Origin: Methylocystis iwaonis
GTDB lineage: Bacteria; Pseudomonadota; Alphaproteobacteria; Rhizobiales; Beijerinckiaceae
Assembly: GCF_027925385.1 (NCBI RefSeq)
Contig: NZ_AP027142.1
Span: forward strand, 850,001 to 914,000
DNA: 64,000 nucleotides
Direction: 5' to 3'
A program made the translations under genes and the position numbers. The notes under the pieces were generated by a model that ran no database searches, was not told where the DNA came from, and saw nothing but the letters and a program-made list of their open reading frames with translations. Every line of letters starts with the position of its first letter. Position 1 is the first letter of the stretch. Positions 17,952-27,200 of the stretch are shown in pieces.

Positions 17952-19526
17952 ATGACTTGGCGCGACTCCTGCGGAGTCGGCGGCGACGGGAAGGATTTTC
18001 GCATTCTGATCCTCACGCCGCACGGCCGCGACGCTGTTCTCGCCCAGCAGACGCTCAGCCGCACGGGCCTGCCCAGTTGCGTCTGTGCCGGAGTGGAGCA
18101 ACTCCGTTTGGAGATTGCCGGCGGAGCGGGCGCGGTAATGGTTTCGGAGGAGGCGCTGCCGCGCGCTCACCCGGGTGAGTGGGGTTCGCTGTTTGGCGCC
18201 GAGCCCCCTTGGTCTTCCATGCCGATTGTCGTCCTGCTGGGGAGAGGCGCCTCCTCCCATAATTTCCCGTTGCTGCGTGCGCTCGAAATTCGACCCAATG
18301 TCAGCTTCCTGGAGCGGCCCGTCCCACGGCGCACGCTGATCAGCGCGCTTCGCTCCGCCCTAGAGGCGCGCCGCCTGCAGTATCAAATCCGCGACGCGCT
18401 CGATGAGCAGAAGGCCGCCAATCGCAAGAAGGACGAGTTTATCGCCACGCTGTCGCATGAGCTGCGTAACCCGCTGGCGCCCATCCGGAGCGCGGTTCAT
18501 GTCTTGAGACGGTTGGACGACGACGAGGCGTCTAAGGACAAGGCAAGCCGATTGCTCGCGATGATCGAACGGCAAACGGACCATCTCGTCCAGCTCGTCG
18601 ACGACCTTTTGGAGGCGTCCCGCATCACGACCGGCAAGATCGCGCTCAAGCGACGCCCTGTCTCTCTTGCCGAAACAATCCATCGGGCGTCCGAGATCAG
18701 CGAGCCTCTGATCGCCAGCGCGCGCCACAAATTGAGCATCTCGCTGGATGAGGAGCCGCTGGTCGTCGACGGCGATCCGGTGCGCCTCACGCAAATCTTC
18801 GCAAATCTCCTCAATAACGCCGCGAAATACACGCCGCCCGGCGGCCGTATCCAGGTCACGCTCGAGCGCGATGGGGCGCTTGCGATTGTCCGCGTGGCTG
18901 ACGACGGGATTGGCATTCCCCAGGGAATGCTGTCCCACATCTTCGGTCTCTTCTCGCAATCCGACGGGACCGCAGGCCGCATGCAGGGTGGCCTCGGCAT
19001 TGGGCTCGCGCTTGTGAAGAGCCTTGTCGAAATGCACGGCGGCAGCGTCGTCGCTTACAGCGGCGGCGCCGACCGGGGCAGCGAATTTGTGGTGAGCCTG
19101 CCTTTGGCTGCCACGCAGAGCGACGATTGCGAAACCTTCGACGGCGCCGCGCCCATGCGGCTCCACCGACGGGTCCTGGTTGTCGACGACGAGGTCGACG
19201 TCGCGGAGAGCCTGGGTCTGTTGCTCGAATCTTTGGGAGCCGAGGTTCGGGTCGTCTTCAGCGGGATCGAGGCGCTTTCCTGCGTGGTCGAATTCAAGCC
19301 CGATGTCGCCTTTCTCGATATCGGGATGCCGGCGATCGACGGCTATGAAGCTGCGCGGCGGATACGCGCCATGCGCGAAGGGGCGGGCCTCTGCATGATT
19401 GCTCTGAGCGGGTGGGGGCGAGACGAAGATCGAGCGCGCGCCATGGCGGCGGGTTTCGACCAGCACCTGACGAAGCCCGTGAGCGCCGACGCTTTGAGAA
19501 AGGTGATCACGGCGGCGTGTCATTGA
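17952..19526 (+). CDS. Hybrid sensor histidine kinase/response regulator
   Basis: A 524-residue hybrid kinase. Residues about 15-130 resemble a receiver fold (ILILTPHGRDAV, VVLL, SFLERPV) but lack a clear phosphoryl aspartate. A HisKA domain follows with the phospho-accepting H169 in LSHELRNPL, then a HATPase with NLLNNAAKY and DGIGIP boxes, and a C-terminal receiver with DDE (about residue 412) and D456 in FLDIGMP. No transmembrane segment, so it is cytoplasmic. It starts right after the KaiC coding frame, so the two probably form one signalling module. Confidence 0.9.
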   Translation: MTWRDSCGVGGDGKDFRILILTPHGRDAVLAQQTLSRTGLPSCVCAGVEQLRLEIAGGAGAVMVSEEALPRAHPGEWGSLFGAEPPWSSMPIVVLLGRGASSHNFPLLRALEIRPNVSFLERPVPRRTLISALRSALEARRLQYQIRDALDEQKAANRKKDEFIATLSHELRNPLAPIRSAVHVLRRLDDDEASKDKASRLLAMIERQTDHLVQLVDDLLEASRITTGKIALKRRPVSLAETIHRASEISEPLIASARHKLSISLDEEPLVVDGDPVRLTQIFANLLNNAAKYTPPGGRIQVTLERDGALAIVRVADDGIGIPQGMLSHIFGLFSQSDGTAGRMQGGLGIGLALVKSLVEMHGGSVVAYSGGADRGSEFVVSLPLAATQSDDCETFDGAAPMRLHRRVLVVDDEVDVAESLGLLLESLGAEVRVVFSGIEALSCVVEFKPDVAFLDIGMPAIDGYEAARRIRAMREGAGLCMIALSGWGRDEDRARAMAAGFDQHLTKPVSADALRKVITAACH

Positions 19527-19577
19527 TGCGCGGGTAGAATTAGCCCCCTTGCATCGCCGCGCGACCTCTGCCACATA

Positions 19578-19678
19578 GGGCCCGGGAGGTTGGCGTTGGA
19601 CGTTTCACTCGCCAACCGGGTCAGATCCGGAAGGAAGCAGCCCTAACGAGCTTGAGCGGGTCTTCGTCCAGCCTCCTA
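19578..19678 (+). ncRNA. ffs: Signal recognition particle 4.5S RNA (small bacterial SRP RNA)
   Basis: The universally conserved SRP apical segment GGTCAGATCCGGAAGGAAGCAGCC is present at about 19619-19642 (shown here by key bases GGTCAG, GGAAGGAAGCAGCC). Flanking arms GGGAGGTTGG and CCTCCTACC pair to form the long helix. The position just upstream of dnaX is common in alphaproteobacteria. Ends are estimated from the pairing. Confidence 0.93.
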
Positions 19679-19704
19679 CCTTTGATCCGCGCGAGGAGCT
19701 GCTG

Positions 19705-20061
19705 ATGAGCGAGGCGTCTTACCGCGGCTCCTGCCAGTGCCAAGCCGTCGTCTTCGATGCGACGCTCGACCTCGACCACACCATCACCTGCAATTGCTCG
19801 CGATGCCAGCGGCTGGGCTCCGTGTTGAGCTTCGCGCCCGCGGATAAGTTCCACCTGCAAAAGGGCGCTGACGCCCTGACCGAATATCGCTTCAACACGA
19901 AGAAGATCGGTCACCAGTTCTGCAAAATCTGCGGGATCGAGCCTTTCGCTTATGGCGAGACGCCGGACGGCGCGCCGACGGTCGCGGTCAACGTCAATTG
20001 TCTCGATGGCGTCGACCCCCGGGCGCTGAAATCGGCGCATTACGATGGGCGAAGCCGGTAG
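19705..20061 (+). CDS. GFA/CENP-V family zinc-binding protein
   Basis: A 118-residue protein with the GFA fold signature: C-x-C near the start (SCQCQAV), CNCSRC in the middle, and CKICGIEPFAYG, giving the two zinc sites of the glutathione-dependent formaldehyde-activating enzyme family. The name comes from Paracoccus Gfa, but most members have unknown substrates. ATG 19705 follows GAGGAG. It lies between the SRP RNA and dnaX. Confidence 0.9.
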   Translation: MSEASYRGSCQCQAVVFDATLDLDHTITCNCSRCQRLGSVLSFAPADKFHLQKGADALTEYRFNTKKIGHQFCKICGIEPFAYGETPDGAPTVAVNVNCLDGVDPRALKSAHYDGRSR

Positions 20062-20114
20062 ATTTTTGCCGCGGGGCGGTAGAAAAGGCGTTCGCAAGCC
20101 TTTAGTACTTCGTC

Positions 20115-21920
20115 ATGGACGACGCGCTGTTTCCTGATCCGCAAGGCGCCGGCGCGCCTCCCGCCGCCTATCGCGTCCTTGCGCGCAAATATCGGCCTTC
20201 GAGCTTCGCCGACCTCATCGGCCAGGAGCCGATGGTGCGCACGCTGGAGAACGCCTTCGATCTCGGCCGCATCCATCAGGCCTATCTGCTGACCGGCGTG
20301 CGCGGCGTCGGCAAGACCACGACCGCCCGCATTCTCGCCCGCGCCTTCAATTACGAGCTGCCGGCCACGGACGGCCGCGCGGCGGTCAACCAGCCGACCA
20401 TCCATATGGATACGCTCGGCGTGCATTGTCAGGCGATCATCGACTCCCGCCACGTCGACGTGCTGGAGATGGACGCCGCCTCCCACACCGGCATCGACGA
20501 CGTCCGCGAGATCATCGACAACGCCCGCTACCGCCCGGTGATGGCGCGCACCAAGGTCTATATCATCGACGAAGTGCACATGCTCTCCAAGGCCGCCTTC
20601 AACGGCCTGCTGAAGACGCTGGAAGAGCCGCCGGAGCATGTGAAATTCATCTTCGCCACGACCGAGATCGACAAGGTGCCGGTCACCGTGCGCTCGCGCT
20701 GCCAGCGCTTCGATCTGCGCCGCATCGACGCGGGGCTTTTGGCCGAGCATCTGCGCAAAATTTGCGAGAAGGAGAGCGTCGAGATCGAGCCCGACGCGCT
20801 CGCCATGATCGCCCGCGCGGCGGAGGGGTCTGTCCGCGATTCGCTCTCTCTGCTCGATCAGGCGATCGCCTATGGCTCGGCGCATAGCGCCAATGGGGCG
20901 ATCAAGGCCGACGATCTGCGGCTGATGCTCGGCGTCGCCGACAAGTCGCGGGTGATCGACCTTTTCGAGGCCGTGATGGCGGGCGACGTGGCCAAGGCCA
21001 TCGCCTTGCTCGAAGACCAATATAACGGCGGCGCCGATCCCGCGCAGGCGCTTCTGGAAATGGCGGAGTTCGCCCATCTTGCGACGCGCCTGAAGCTCGC
21101 TCCGGAGACGGCGCAATCCGCCGCGCTGACGCCGGAGGAAAAGCGGCGCGGGCAGGAGGCGGCCGAACGGCTCTCCGTGCCGGCGCTCACCCGCGCCTGG
21201 CAGATTTTGATGAAGGGCGTCGACGAGCTGCGCGGCTCGCAGCGGCCCTTGCAGGCGGCCGATATGGTGCTGGTGCGGCTGGCCTACGCCGCCGACCTGC
21301 CGACGCCGGGCGATGTGCTCAAGCAATTGGGCTATGGCGCGCCCGGCGCTGCGGCCGCCTCCGCCACACCCGCGAGCGCGCCGCGCGGCGCGCCCTTTGC
21401 GGCGAGCGTTTCGGCGCCAGTCGCACGCGGGCCCGTCGCCGCCAGACCCGCCGTGGCGCAGCCTGCGCCCGCCGCGCCCGGAGTGGCCATCGCGAGCTTC
21501 GAGGCGCTTGTCGCCCTCGCCGAGGAAAAACGCGAGATTCGGCTGAAGATTTCGCTCGAATCCGACGTGCGGCTGGTGCGCTTCGAGCAGGGGCGTATCG
21601 AATTCGAGCTCGCGCCGGGCGGCTCGCGCGAGCTGGCGTCCGCGCTCATGCAGAAATTGCAGCTTTGGACCAATGAGCGCTGGATGGTGTCGATCGTCGC
21701 CGCCGGCGGCGCGCCGACGCTGAAGGAAAAGCGCGAGGCGCAAGAGGCCGAGCGCCGCTCGGGGCTGGAGGCCGATCCGGTTGTGGCCAGCGTGCTGGCG
21801 CATTTCCCAGGGGCGCAGATTATCGCCGTGCGCAGCAAGGACGACCAAGCCTCGCGCGCTGGCGCGGAGGAGGCGGCGGATGTGCAATATGACGACATGT
21901 CGCCGCCCGAGGAAGATTGA
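20115..21920 (+). CDS. dnaX: DNA polymerase III subunit gamma/tau
   Basis: A 601-residue AAA+ clamp-loader subunit. Visible are RKYRPSSFADLIGQ (about residue 22), Walker A GVRGVGKTT, Walker B YIIDEVHML, the SRC arginine-finger motif (VRSRCQRFDL) and an Ala/Pro-rich linker (about residues 405-455) before the tau-like C-terminus. The zinc module is degenerate: only one Cys (in GVHCQAI) remains where most homologues have four, which I believe is usual in Rhizobiales. Co-transcribed with ybaB and recR. Confidence 0.96.
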   Translation: MDDALFPDPQGAGAPPAAYRVLARKYRPSSFADLIGQEPMVRTLENAFDLGRIHQAYLLTGVRGVGKTTTARILARAFNYELPATDGRAAVNQPTIHMDTLGVHCQAIIDSRHVDVLEMDAASHTGIDDVREIIDNARYRPVMARTKVYIIDEVHMLSKAAFNGLLKTLEEPPEHVKFIFATTEIDKVPVTVRSRCQRFDLRRIDAGLLAEHLRKICEKESVEIEPDALAMIARAAEGSVRDSLSLLDQAIAYGSAHSANGAIKADDLRLMLGVADKSRVIDLFEAVMAGDVAKAIALLEDQYNGGADPAQALLEMAEFAHLATRLKLAPETAQSAALTPEEKRRGQEAAERLSVPALTRAWQILMKGVDELRGSQRPLQAADMVLVRLAYAADLPTPGDVLKQLGYGAPGAAAASATPASAPRGAPFAASVSAPVARGPVAARPAVAQPAPAAPGVAIASFEALVALAEEKREIRLKISLESDVRLVRFEQGRIEFELAPGGSRELASALMQKLQLWTNERWMVSIVAAGGAPTLKEKREAQEAERRSGLEADPVVASVLAHFPGAQIIAVRSKDDQASRAGAEEAADVQYDDMSPPEED

Positions 21921-21932
21921 GGAGAAGCGTCG

Positions 21933-22256
21933 ATGATGGACTTCATGGGCCTGATGAAACAGGCGCAGCAGATGCAGGCCAAAATGGCCGAAGCGCAGCT
22001 CGAACTTGAAAACATCGAAGTCGAGGGCGAGGCCGGCGGCGGACTGGTGCGGGTGACGCTCTCCGCCAAGGGCGCGATGAAGTCGATCTTCATCGACGAG
22101 AGCCTCGTGAAGCCGCAGGAGAAGGAAATCCTCGAAGACCTGATCCTGACCGCCCATATGCAGGCGCGCGCCAAGGCGGATGAGGTAATGGCCGAGAAGA
22201 TGAAGGCGATGACCGGCGGGCTGCAACTGCCGCCGGGCTTCAAGCTGCCGTTCTGA
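21933..22256 (+). CDS. YbaB/EbfC family nucleoid-associated protein
   Basis: A 107-residue protein starting 12 bp after dnaX. It has the family N-terminus (LMKQAQQMQAKMAEAQ) forming a helix, a central beta region with GEAGGGLV, and the C-terminal GLQLPPGFKLPF. YbaB proteins bind DNA as tweezer-shaped dimers. The dnaX-ybaB-recR order is strongly conserved in bacteria. Confidence 0.95.
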   Translation: MMDFMGLMKQAQQMQAKMAEAQLELENIEVEGEAGGGLVRVTLSAKGAMKSIFIDESLVKPQEKEILEDLILTAHMQARAKADEVMAEKMKAMTGGLQLPPGFKLPF

Positions 22257-22270
22257 GCCAAATCATGGAC

Positions 22271-22355
22271 CGTCATTGCGAGCGGAGCGAAGCAATCCAG
22301 AGCCGTGATGGCGCTCCTAGATTGCTTCGTCGCTGCCGCTCCTCGCAATGACGGA
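22271..22355. repeat. Palindromic dispersed repeat, family 2
   Basis: An 85-bp element with the same ends as 11701-11783 (CCGTCATTGCGAG and CTCGCAATGACGG) and arms GAAGCAATCCAGA and TAGATTGCTTC. It fills nearly all the gap between ybaB and recR without apparently breaking the operon, as REP-type elements do. Confidence 0.85.
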
Positions 22356-22363
22356 AGCGCTCG

Positions 22364-22969
22364 ATGGCTGAACGCGTCGCAGGTCCTGAAATAGAGAGGC
22401 TCGTGCAGCTTCTCGCGCGGCTGCCGGGCCTCGGCCCGCGCTCGGCGCGGCGCGCCGTGCTGCATCTCATCCGCAAGCGGGAGGAGCTGCTGAGCCCGCT
22501 TGCCGACGCCATGCGCGTCGCGCAGGAGAGGATCGTCGCTTGTTCGGTCTGCGGCAATATCGATACGAGCGATCCCTGCACCATCTGCCGCGACGCGCGG
22601 CGCGACCCCTCGATTCTCGTCGTCGTCGAGACGGTCGCCGATCTCTGGGCGTTGGAGCGGGCGGGGCTGCTCAATGCGCGCTATCACGTGCTCGGCGGCG
22701 TGCTCTCGCCGCTCGATGGCGTCGGGCCGGAAGATTTGACGATCGCGAGCCTGATCGAGCGCGCGCGCGCCGGGGAGGTTCGCGAGATCGTGCTCGCGGT
22801 CAACGCCACCGTCGACGGCCAGACGACGGCGCATTACATCGCCGATCTTTTGGCGCCGACGGGCGTGAAAGTAACGCGCCTCGCCCATGGCGTGCCGGTC
22901 GGCGGCGAGCTCGATTATCTCGACGAAGGCACGCTGGCGGCGGCGCTGGAGCGGCGGACAGTATTTTAA
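22364..22969 (+). CDS. recR: Recombination protein RecR
   Basis: A 201-residue recombination mediator that works with RecF/RecO to load RecA. It has the N-terminal helix-hairpin-helix ([19 protein letters not shown]), a four-cysteine zinc finger ([16 protein letters not shown], about residues 57-72), and the Toprim domain ([16 protein letters not shown] onward). Normal length. Confidence 0.96.
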   Translation: MAERVAGPEIERLVQLLARLPGLGPRSARRAVLHLIRKREELLSPLADAMRVAQERIVACSVCGNIDTSDPCTICRDARRDPSILVVVETVADLWALERAGLLNARYHVLGGVLSPLDGVGPEDLTIASLIERARAGEVREIVLAVNATVDGQTTAHYIADLLAPTGVKVTRLAHGVPVGGELDYLDEGTLAAALERRTVF

Positions 22970-23030
22970 GGACCGCGCGCTTTCAGGCGCGCAGCCTGGA
23001 AAGCGAGCCTGAGGCTCGCACAGACTACGG

Positions 23031-23197
23031 ATACGAGATCCGCTTGATCGGTTCGGTGTCATTCCCGACGCTCGCGCAGCGAGCGATCGGGAATCCAGAG
23101 CAACGCTGGCTATTTTGGCTCTGGATTCCCGATCGGGCCTTCGGCCCGTCGGGAATGACACGCGCCAATGCGAGCTAATCAAACGGAAATGGTGTGA
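23031..23197. repeat. MITE-like dispersed repeat, family 1 (full copy)
   Basis: Starts with ATACGAGATCCGCTTGAT and ends with ATCAAACGGAAATGGTGTGA, which are imperfect inverted repeats of each other. Inside are two copies of the GTCATTCCCGA...TCGGGAAT palindrome separated by CCAGAGCAACGC and TGGCTCTGG. Both ends are present, so this is a complete copy. Confidence 0.85.
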
Positions 23198-23199
23198 CA

Positions 23200-23346
23200 A
23201 AGTGGCGGTATCGCCCCTCGTGCTTCGAGAAGCCTGCTGTGCAGGCTCCTCAGCTTCAAGGGCTTCTGCAACTTCGCCAAACACTTAGGCCTCATCCTGA
23301 GGAGCGAGCGAAGCTCGCGTCTCGAAGGACGAGGCCGCCTCGGAGA
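23200..23346. repeat. Dispersed repeat, family 3 (about 145 bp)
   Basis: Contains CCCCTCGTGCTTCGAGA, GCAGGCTCCTCAG, ACACTTAGGCCTCATCCTGAGGAGCGAGCG and GTCTCGAAGGACGAGGCCGCC in this order. The same sequence occurs in opposite orientation at 60569-60717. It lies next to the family 1 element, in the 413-bp gene-free stretch between recR and the DsbA-like gene. Confidence 0.85.
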
Positions 23347-23382
23347 TTCATCAACAAACCGAGCCCGAAGGCTCGCGGTCCG

Positions 23383-24036
23383 TTACTTCGCTGGCGTCTT
23401 CGCAGCGATGATCTTGCCGAAATCGTCGATGGTGATTTCGCCGGTATATTTGTCGCCGTTGATGAAGAAGGTGGGCGTGGAGTTGACGCCGAACTTCTCA
23501 TTGGCGCGGGTGCGCACGGCGTTCACCTTCTCGTAAAGCGCCTGATCCTTGAGGACCGCTTCGAACTTATCCTGGCTGAGACCGGCCTGCTTGAGCACGC
23601 TGGCGAGACCATCCAGCGGCTTGTCGACGAAAGCCCAGTTCTTCTGCTGCGCGAAGAGCAGATCGACCACGGCGTCGCGCTTGTCGCCCAGTTCGCGCGC
23701 CAGCATGAAAGCGGCGGTGGCGAGCGGATCGAGGGGGAATTCGCGCAGAATGAATTTCGCCTTGCCCGCGTCGATGTAATTCTTCTTCAGCGCCGGATAG
23801 ACCTCATGGTGAAAGGCCGCGCAATGGCTGCAGGTCATGGAGGCGTATTCAACGATGGTCACCGGCGCATTGGCGTCGCCCTCGACAATGTCGGGCAGGG
23901 CGTTCGGCGCCATCAGCTCCTCGACTGACACCTTTCCGGCGGCGGCTTTGTCGGCCAGCGCCGGACCGGCGAGGAGCATCGCGCCGGCGGCGACAATGAG
24001 GCGGCGGCGGGAAAGCGAGAAAAACGAAAAGGACAT
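23383..24036 (-). CDS. DsbA-family periplasmic thiol-disulfide protein
   Basis: A 217-residue exported thioredoxin-fold protein. The signal sequence contains a twin-arginine-like SRRRLIVAAG and ends near ALA (residue 28). The active site is C69-S-H-C72 and the cis-Pro loop is VNSTPTFFINGD. The layout is that of the DsbA-like DSBA_2/BdbD group that oxidises or shuffles cysteines in secreted proteins. ATG 24036 follows AAGGAAC; the longer frame to 24147 is not needed. A possible substrate pool is cysteine-rich secreted proteins such as the one at 31556. Confidence 0.9.
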   Translation of the reverse strand: MSFSFFSLSRRRLIVAAGAMLLAGPALADKAAAGKVSVEELMAPNALPDIVEGDANAPVTIVEYASMTCSHCAAFHHEVYPALKKNYIDAGKAKFILREFPLDPLATAAFMLARELGDKRDAVVDLLFAQQKNWAFVDKPLDGLASVLKQAGLSQDKFEAVLKDQALYEKVNAVRTRANEKFGVNSTPTFFINGDKYTGEITIDDFGKIIAAKTPAK

Positions 24037-24121
24037 GTTGGCCTGTTCCTTGGGAGAGGGCGCAGCGAACATAATCGCTCCGCTGCTTCGGGCAAAGATT
24101 CTTTGGCGGAAGGGGAGCGCG

Positions 24122-24340
24122 CTATTTGCGCTTGGTCGGAATGCCATGGGTGGGGCGGAAGAAATAATAGACGAGCGAGATCGCCGCGAAGACGCCGCCC
24201 GCCCAAAAGACGACGTCGCCGATCATCAGGTCTTTCATGCTGAAGCTCGCGACGCTGATGAGAAGGCCCGCGATGGCGAACCACAATGGCGTCTGGCTGC
24301 GCTCTTCCTTGGGCTGCGGGCGGTTTTGAAATTGAGACAT
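24122..24340 (-). CDS. Small two-helix membrane protein, unknown function
   Basis: A 72-residue protein (ATG 24340) with a hydrophilic N-terminus rich in Gln/Pro and two transmembrane helices (about residues 20-37 and 42-60) and a basic end (TKRK). It lies 85 bp upstream of the DsbA-like gene on the same strand, so they may be co-transcribed. No family recognised. Confidence 0.65.
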   Translation of the reverse strand: MSQFQNRPQPKEERSQTPLWFAIAGLLISVASFSMKDLMIGDVVFWAGGVFAAISLVYYFFRPTHGIPTKRK

Positions 24341-24463
24341 TGTCGTTTCCCCCTTTGTGAGATTTTTTGGGGGGAGCATACAGCGTCGCGGGCTGGGGGC
24401 GGAAGGAGGGAGCGGGCCGCTTAGGGCTCCGCTTGCGCTCCAATCAGGCTTCCGCCTTTTCGA

Positions 24464-25870
24464 TCACGCTGCGCTCGGCAGCTCCATCGGGGCAGGCGCG
24501 CTCAAAGCGGCAAGGGGGATTTGCGCCGCGATTTTGACGCCTCTCGCGGCCTGGCCGACCGTCAGCCTTCCGCCAAATGCGGCGACGCGCTCGCGCATGC
24601 CCAAAACCCCATGCCCGGTCGACTGGTCGAGACTGGCCGGATCGCCGCCGCCATCGTCTTCGACCGTCAGCGCGACGAGTCCGTCATTGGCGGCGAGGCG
24701 CTCGACGCGCAGATAGACGTCGTGGGGATCGCCATGGCGCATGGCGTTCGTCAGGCACTCCTGCGCGATGCGATACAGGCTCGTCGAAACAGCGGCGGGA
24801 ACGGCGGCGAGGTTCCCCAACACGTCCAGATGAACGACGGCCTTGGGCGATGTCTGCGCGTTCCAGCCCGCCACGAGTTGAATGAGGCAGGCTTCGAGGC
24901 CCAATTCCTCGAGATCCTGGGAGCGAAGCCGCGCGAGGGTTTGACGCAGCGTGGCCATCATGCGCTTGGCCGTTCGGCCAATGGCGCGCGCATCTTGCGC
25001 GAGGTCCGGGCGATCGGGCGCGCCGGCCTCGATCGCCGCGGCGAAGGCGATGGTCGCGGTGAGACATTGGCCGAACTCGTCATGAAGGTCGCGGGCGAGC
25101 GCGCGGCGCTCATCCTCCTGAACTTCGAACAGGCGTTTCGTCAGGGCCATGCGCTCGGCGGTGATTTGCGCCAGACGCGCCGCCAGATCGTTCACGGCGC
25201 GGGCGATCAGACCGAATTCGCCGGCGCCCTCGACGTCGATGCGGCGCCGATAGTTTCCCGCCTCCAAATCGTGCAGGCCGTCCACGATCCGCCCGGTCGG
25301 CGCCAGGGCATGGGCGATGACAAAGGCCGCCAGGAGACAAATGCCGACGGCCATCGCCGCTGCGACCGTCAGGACCACCGAAATCTGGCTCCACGCCTGA
25401 CGAACGGCCGCTCCGGGATCGGCCGTCGCGACGACGAGAGCGCCGGGATCACGAACCGAAACGCGACGCGAGACCGGCGCCTGCCCGCCAAAAAGGCTTT
25501 CGTAGGCGGCGGCGAACCATTTCGGCGCGGGGGTTCCCACGCTGTCGATCTGGCTGCAGAGCCGGCGCGGCTCCTGATTGGCGCCGGAGCGGAAAGAGAT
25601 GCAAACGCCCGGCGCGATCAGCTTGAGGGTCTCCAGCGTCTCCCATTCGGTCGGGGGCAAAAGCAGCCGATCGTCGCGCAGGCTTCTGCGCCAGAGGATC
25701 TCGCGCCAGAACAGATTTTCCAGGCCTTTCGAGGCGCGTTCGGCCGAGGCCGCCGTCTCCGCGCCGATCCTGTGGTGGGCGTCGGCCATCACCCAGCCCG
25801 CCGTGACCGCGAGGCACAGCAGAACGACCCCGATGAGGCGCAGGATGAGACGAAACATCAGTTGCATCAT
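24464..25870 (-). CDS. NarX/UhpB-type sensor histidine kinase (HisKA_3)
   Basis: A 468-residue inner-membrane kinase. Two transmembrane helices (about residues 8-28 and 164-187) enclose a periplasmic sensor, followed by a HAMP domain (about 188-240), the HisKA_3 motif ERRALARDLHDEFGQ with phospho-acceptor H263, and a HATPase with the GHGVLGMRERV G-box. This class partners with LuxR/FixJ-type regulators; none is encoded next to it. ATG 25870 or 25867 are both possible. Confidence 0.9.
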   Translation of the reverse strand: MMQLMFRLILRLIGVVLLCLAVTAGWVMADAHHRIGAETAASAERASKGLENLFWREILWRRSLRDDRLLLPPTEWETLETLKLIAPGVCISFRSGANQEPRRLCSQIDSVGTPAPKWFAAAYESLFGGQAPVSRRVSVRDPGALVVATADPGAAVRQAWSQISVVLTVAAAMAVGICLLAAFVIAHALAPTGRIVDGLHDLEAGNYRRRIDVEGAGEFGLIARAVNDLAARLAQITAERMALTKRLFEVQEDERRALARDLHDEFGQCLTATIAFAAAIEAGAPDRPDLAQDARAIGRTAKRMMATLRQTLARLRSQDLEELGLEACLIQLVAGWNAQTSPKAVVHLDVLGNLAAVPAAVSTSLYRIAQECLTNAMRHGDPHDVYLRVERLAANDGLVALTVEDDGGGDPASLDQSTGHGVLGMRERVAAFGGRLTVGQAARGVKIAAQIPLAALSAPAPMELPSAA

Positions 25871-26034
25871 AGGCTCCGGACGGAAAGGCGGACTGCGCGT
25901 GGGCGCAAAAGTAAGCGATGGCCCGGCTGCCTTCAACGACGCTGCGGCGTCAGAGCCGAGATCGGGCAAATTTCCCAAGGCGTTCGGGGCCATATTCCGA
26001 AGAAAATGTCCAAAGCGTGAGCGATGAGTCGGGC

Positions 26035-26472
26035 ATGGATCAACCCAAGCTCGAAAATCAAAAGGAGAGCGTCTTGGAAGTTTTGCTCATCGGCTCCGCC
26101 GCCTGCCTCACCGCCCTCATCACCACCGCCTGGCTCATGACATTGGCAAAATGGTTCCCGATCGAAGCGGTCGATCGTTTCGTCGTCGATTACAAGACGA
26201 TGATCCGGGCCCATATCGACTATGCGCTGATGGCGCTCTTCGGCGCCGCCTTTTATGGCGCGGGAGTGGACTTGCCGGTGATTGCTTGCTGGTGCGTGGC
26301 GGTTGGCGGTTTCTCTAATCCAACGGTCTTCACGATTGCCGCTTTCGACCCGAATTTCTGGAACAAAAAGATTTGGCGCGCCTACACGGCCCTCAGCTTT
26401 ACCGTGTCTTCCGTGGGCTTTTTATGGATCGCCTACGCCTTTGCGGGGCATGCGATAAAGCGTCTGGCGTGA
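26035..26472 (+). CDS. Hypothetical membrane protein (four helices)
   Basis: A 145-residue protein with about four hydrophobic segments. Homology not recognised. It is divergent from the kinase gene at 25870, and the two may share the 165-bp promoter region. Trp/Phe-rich loops contain DPNFWNKKIWRAY. Confidence 0.6.
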   Translation: MDQPKLENQKESVLEVLLIGSAACLTALITTAWLMTLAKWFPIEAVDRFVVDYKTMIRAHIDYALMALFGAAFYGAGVDLPVIACWCVAVGGFSNPTVFTIAAFDPNFWNKKIWRAYTALSFTVSSVGFLWIAYAFAGHAIKRLA

Positions 26473-26512
26473 GCCGAGAGGCAGGCGGTCGAAAACGAGC
26501 ATTTCCGCCGCC

Positions 26513-26547
26513 TTCAAAAAAAAGCGGGCCCCGAAACGGGGCCCGCA
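26513..26547 (-). terminator. Rho-independent terminator of rpsD
   Basis: A perfect stem GCGGGCCCCG/CGGGGCCCGC with a short TTT loop is followed on the minus strand by a run of eight T. It lies about 35 bp after the rpsD stop. Confidence 0.92.
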
Positions 26548-26582
26548 AACTTGTCGCCCGCAGGCGTATGTCCGCGCGTCGA

Positions 26583-27200
26583 TCAGCGCGAATAGAATTC
26601 GATGACGAGGTTCGGCTCCATCTGGACCGGGTAGGGCACTTCCGTCGCATGCGGGACGCGCGAGAGCTTGGCGGTCATCTTGGAGTGATCGACGTCGTAA
26701 TATTCCGGCACGTCGCGCTCGGCGAGGCCGACCGCTTCCAGAACCGTCACGGCCTGCTTCGAGGATTCCTTCACCTCGATCACATCGCCGACCTTCACGA
26801 GATAGGACGGGATGTTCACGCGGCGACCGTTGACCCGGATATGGCCGTGGTTGACGAACTGGCGCGCGGCGAAGACCGTCGGCACGAATTTGGCGCGATA
26901 GACGACCGCGTCGAGACGGCGCTCCAGCAGGCCGATCAGATTGTCGCCCGAGTCGCCCTTCATGCGGATGGCTTCGGCGTAATACTTACGGAACTGCTTC
27001 TCGGAGATGTTGCCGTAATAGCCCTTGAGCTTTTGCTTGGCCTTGAGCTGCGTGCCGTAGTCGGAGAGCTTGCCCTTGCGGCGCTGACCATGCTGGCCGG
27101 GGCCATATTCGCGGCGGTTCACGGGGCTCTTCGGGCGGCCCCAGATGTTCTGGCCCAGGCGGCGGTCGAGCTTATACTTGGCTTCTGCGCGCTTCGTCAC
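26583..27200 (-). CDS. rpsD: 30S ribosomal protein S4
   Basis: A 205-residue primary 16S rRNA-binding protein. The S4 N-terminal domain ([19 protein letters not shown]) and the RNA-binding S4 domain ([31 protein letters not shown]) are clear. GTG start at 27200 after GAGGACG. It stands alone, not in an alpha operon, with its own terminator. Confidence 0.97.
   Translation of the reverse strand: MTKRAEAKYKLDRRLGQNIWGRPKSPVNRREYGPGQHGQRRKGKLSDYGTQLKAKQKLKGYYGNISEKQFRKYYAEAIRMKGDSGDNLIGLLERRLDAVVYRAKFVPTVFAARQFVNHGHIRVNGRRVNIPSYLVKVGDVIEVKESSKQAVTVLEAVGLAERDVPEYYDVDHSKMTAKLSRVPHATEVPYPVQMEPNLVIEFYSR

Noticed and set aside
20040..22226. Long minus-strand open frame opposite dnaX
   Set aside because: Arg/His-rich shadow of dnaX and ybaB.
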